Shown: positions 34,004-36,275 of the stretch, one piece after another | Layout of the letters: every line of letters begins with the position of its first letter | Position numbering within the stretch: position 1 is the first letter of the stretch | Assembly (NCBI GenBank): GCA_012034615.1 | Contig: JAAUPA010000017.1 | Span: 1 to 36,275, forward strand | DNA length: 36,275 bases | Direction of reading: 5' to 3' | From: Leptolyngbyaceae cyanobacterium CSU_1_4 | GTDB lineage: Bacteria > Cyanobacteriota > Cyanobacteriia > Elainellales > Elainellaceae | Notes under the pieces: model-generated | The model's input: the letters and a program-made list of their open reading frames with translations, nothing else | The model's database searches: none | Told to the model about the DNA's origin: nothing | Position numbers and translations under genes: made by a program

Positions 34004-36275
34004 ATGAAAGTTTTAAGCATCGCCGTATTGTTAATGCTGGCAGCATCTCCCTATGCAGCCCTTGCCCAAACCCCCAACATTTCCCGCATTCCCGCAAGAC
34101 TAGGCGTTGAGCATAATAGTTCTCAGGGTGGCATTGACGGCACCAGTCGGCTCGAAGGCTTTATTCCCCTCGCTCAAACCGTCGGACAACGTATCACTTT
34201 CTTAGAAGGACAATTTCTTCTCGACAACGGCGGCAATGTGGGCGGCGATATTGTTTTAGGCTATCGCCACTATGATGCTAACAAAAACCGGATTTGGGGC
34301 GGATATGTTGGACTTGATCATCAGCAAACCGACGAAAACTCCTTTAACCAAATTGGCTTAGGGGTTGAAAGCTTGGGTAGAACTTGGGATTTTCGGGTGA
34401 ATGCTTATCTTCCTATTGGTGACACGCGCGATTTAACCGATGAAAACAGTTTTGACAGTGGCTTCAGAAATGTCAGAGGGTTTCAACAACACCAATTTGT
34501 CTTGGGTAGAGAACGGACACGCCAAGTTATTAGCGATTACGAAGCCGCACTGGGCGGTTTTGATGCAGAGGTGGGTGCTCGGTTGGCTCATTGGGAAACG
34601 GGCGATTTACGCGGATATGGCGGGCTTTATTTCTATGATGCAGCCGGAAGCGATGGCGCGCTCGGTTGGCGGCTGCGTCTTGATGCTGATCCTAATCGCA
34701 ATGTTAATTTGGGATTAGCGCTACAAAGTGATGAGAGATTTGGCACTAATTTATCATTCTCAGCGGCGTTCACATTTCCAGGAATTCGTGGGCGCGATCG
34801 CGTTCAGCCTGCTGAAACTGTTGTGGCTCGCCTTGGCGAACCCATTGCCCGGACTCCTGGTATTGTTATTGAAAATCAGCGCGAAGTAGATATCCAAGTT
34901 GAACACGATGTGCGTCCTTTAGAGAATCCTGAAGAAGATCGTCCCTATCGTTTCCAGCATGTGACGTTAGGATCTGCGGGTGGAGATGGGACATTTGAAA
35001 GACCATTTGGCACAGTGCAGGCTGCGCTTGACAATACTCGTTCTGATGGCAATGACATTGTGTATGTTGATCGCGGAAGTAATCCTGTAATTCCAGCTTT
35101 TACCATTCCCGATCGCGTTCAGGTCTTTTCTCAGGCTCCTGCTCAGTTCTTAGCAGGTCTACCGTTTCCCGGATTTCCTAGAACTAGGGTGCGGCTGCCC
35201 TTTTCACCCGTGCCAAATTACGACAATGGAATTTTGGTTCGCTTACCCTTATCTGGCGATCGCAACTTTCCTCGAATTCAGGGTGGCAGTGCCGATTTAG
35301 TAACGATGGGCGATCGCACCACTCTAGCTGGATTTCAGCTTTTAGATGCAACTGGGAATGGCATTGTGGCTAATAATGTGACCGATATAGAACTGCGAAG
35401 CAACACCATTAGCAATTCATCTGAGCGAGGCATTTTCCTGAATAACGTTGCGGGTAGCGTGGTCATGTTTGACAATACGGTAACAGCTTCTAGAGGAGGT
35501 GTCGGTTCGGGGCAAGGTCTTCTCATTCGCAATAGTATTGATGCTGCTGTTGAAGTGACCATAAATCGGCAGCGATTAGAGAATCAGCGAGTGGGACTGG
35601 AATTATTTTCAGAGGGCGATCGCTCCCGTAACATTGATCCTCAGCAAAACATCAGTATTCGCAACACGACTATTACTAACTCCCGCGAACAAGGCTTACA
35701 CATTCAATCCAATGGTTCTGGGAACCAGCAGTTGTCCTTTCGGAATGGTGAAATTCGGAACAATGGCACCCAAGGCGTGTCAATTCAAGCCACGAATACG
35801 GGCTCTCAAGAGGTCTATCTGGATCAAAATTCCATTAGTAATAATGGGGATGCAGGTATTCAAGTTCAGGGGGGAATTGCCGGTGGAACCTCTACTTCTG
35901 CACAGGAAGTTTTTGTCCGAAATAACGTCATTGAGAACAATCGAGGAGCTGGTATTGATATCAATGCTAATGAAACTTCTGCACAGGAATTTGCGATCGG
36001 CAACAACATAATTCGGAACAATGGAGGTGCCGGAATTCAAGGCATATCCAACAACGCCTCGTTTCAGGAATATGTGACTGATGCTTCTAATGGATCGCAA
36101 GGGATTAGCAACAATATAATTTCTGGAAATGGCGGTCAAGGCATCAGTTTGCAAGCCAATGATATTTCTACATCGGTAACTGATTTTGTAAACAATAATG
36201 TATCTAATAATCAAGCGGGTTCTGACGATATAACAGTGGCATCGGCGAGCAATACGGCTAAGGTTTGCGTTGTAG
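34004..36275 (+). CDS. Inverse autotransporter beta-barrel protein with right-handed parallel beta-helix passenger (partial, runs off the window edge)
   Basis: Translated by hand from ATG 34004 with no stop to 36275. Signal peptide MKVLSIAVLLMLAASPYAALAQ; barrel RLGVEHNSSQGG..FLEGQFLLDNGGNVGGDIVLGYRHYDANKNRIWGGYVGLDHQQTDENSFNQIGLGVESLGRTWDFRVNAYLPIGDTRD...ALGGFDAEVGARLAHWE..GYGGLYFYDAAGSDGALGWRLRLDADP; passenger RNNVIENNRGAGIDINANE..GNNIIRNNGGAGIQ repeats. Absent from the ORF track because it has no stop. Confidence 0.82.
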   Translation, partial: MKVLSIAVLLMLAASPYAALAQTPNISRIPARLGVEHNSSQGGIDGTSRLEGFIPLAQTVGQRITFLEGQFLLDNGGNVGGDIVLGYRHYDANKNRIWGGYVGLDHQQTDENSFNQIGLGVESLGRTWDFRVNAYLPIGDTRDLTDENSFDSGFRNVRGFQQHQFVLGRERTRQVISDYEAALGGFDAEVGARLAHWETGDLRGYGGLYFYDAAGSDGALGWRLRLDADPNRNVNLGLALQSDERFGTNLSFSAAFTFPGIRGRDRVQPAETVVARLGEPIARTPGIVIENQREVDIQVEHDVRPLENPEEDRPYRFQHVTLGSAGGDGTFERPFGTVQAALDNTRSDGNDIVYVDRGSNPVIPAFTIPDRVQVFSQAPAQFLAGLPFPGFPRTRVRLPFSPVPNYDNGILVRLPLSGDRNFPRIQGGSADLVTMGDRTTLAGFQLLDATGNGIVANNVTDIELRSNTISNSSERGIFLNNVAGSVVMFDNTVTASRGGVGSGQGLLIRNSIDAAVEVTINRQRLENQRVGLELFSEGDRSRNIDPQQNISIRNTTITNSREQGLHIQSNGSGNQQLSFRNGEIRNNGTQGVSIQATNTGSQEVYLDQNSISNNGDAGIQVQGGIAGGTSTSAQEVFVRNNVIENNRGAGIDINANETSAQEFAIGNNIIRNNGGAGIQGISNNASFQEYVTDASNGSQGISNNIISGNGGQGISLQANDISTSVTDFVNNNVSNNQAGSDDITVASASNTAKVCVV

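Noticed and set aside
34440-34718. ORF of 92 aa in the track
   Set aside because: Out-of-frame within the long CDS starting at 34004, which has signal peptide and barrel motifs in a different frame.
35634-36214. ORFs 35634..36011 (+) and 35780..36214 (-)
   Set aside because: Shadow frames of the beta-helix repeats in the 34004 CDS.
1-36275. tRNA, rRNA, transposase, toxin-antitoxin and defence genes searched for by eye
   Set aside because: None could be supported from motifs in the translations or the intergenic sequence; a tRNAscan/Infernal/DefenseFinder run would be decisive.

Overview
Cyanobacterial-type chromosomal window; GCGATCGC-like (HIP1) octamers are scattered throughout. From left to right it holds: (i) a HAMP/HisKA sensor kinase, an OmpR-type response regulator and a receiver-only regulator, interleaved with copies of a palindromic G/C-run repeat; (ii) an aldo/keto reductase; (iii) a minus-strand glycan-biosynthesis cluster of six glycosyltransferases (GT2, GT4, GT2, and three MurG/COG4671-like in tandem) ending in UDP-glucose 6-dehydrogenase; (iv) an NADPH-dependent FMN reductase and a sulfate ABC transporter set (sbpA-cysT-cysW, no cysA in the window); (v) a pirin (YhhW-like) and a divergent LysR regulator; (vi) a ~12.45 kb giant adhesin gene (about 4,150 aa: DUF4347, cadherin-like repeats, 13 tandem ~350-nt repeats, thrombospondin-type-3-like DxDxDG repeats, RTX C-terminus); (vii) an unlisted CDS open to the right edge that reads as an inverse autotransporter beta-barrel fused to a right-handed beta-helix passenger. 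Twelve single-base frameshifts in seven otherwise intact-looking genes are the strongest global anomaly. Most lie in short homopolymers, so sequencing or assembly indels are the leading explanation. The best biological leads are the alternating A/B higher-order repeat in the giant adhesin, the inverse autotransporter with beta-helix passenger beside it, the triplicated GT cassette with ugd, and two MITE-like elements. I found no defence system, CRISPR array, tRNA or rRNA.
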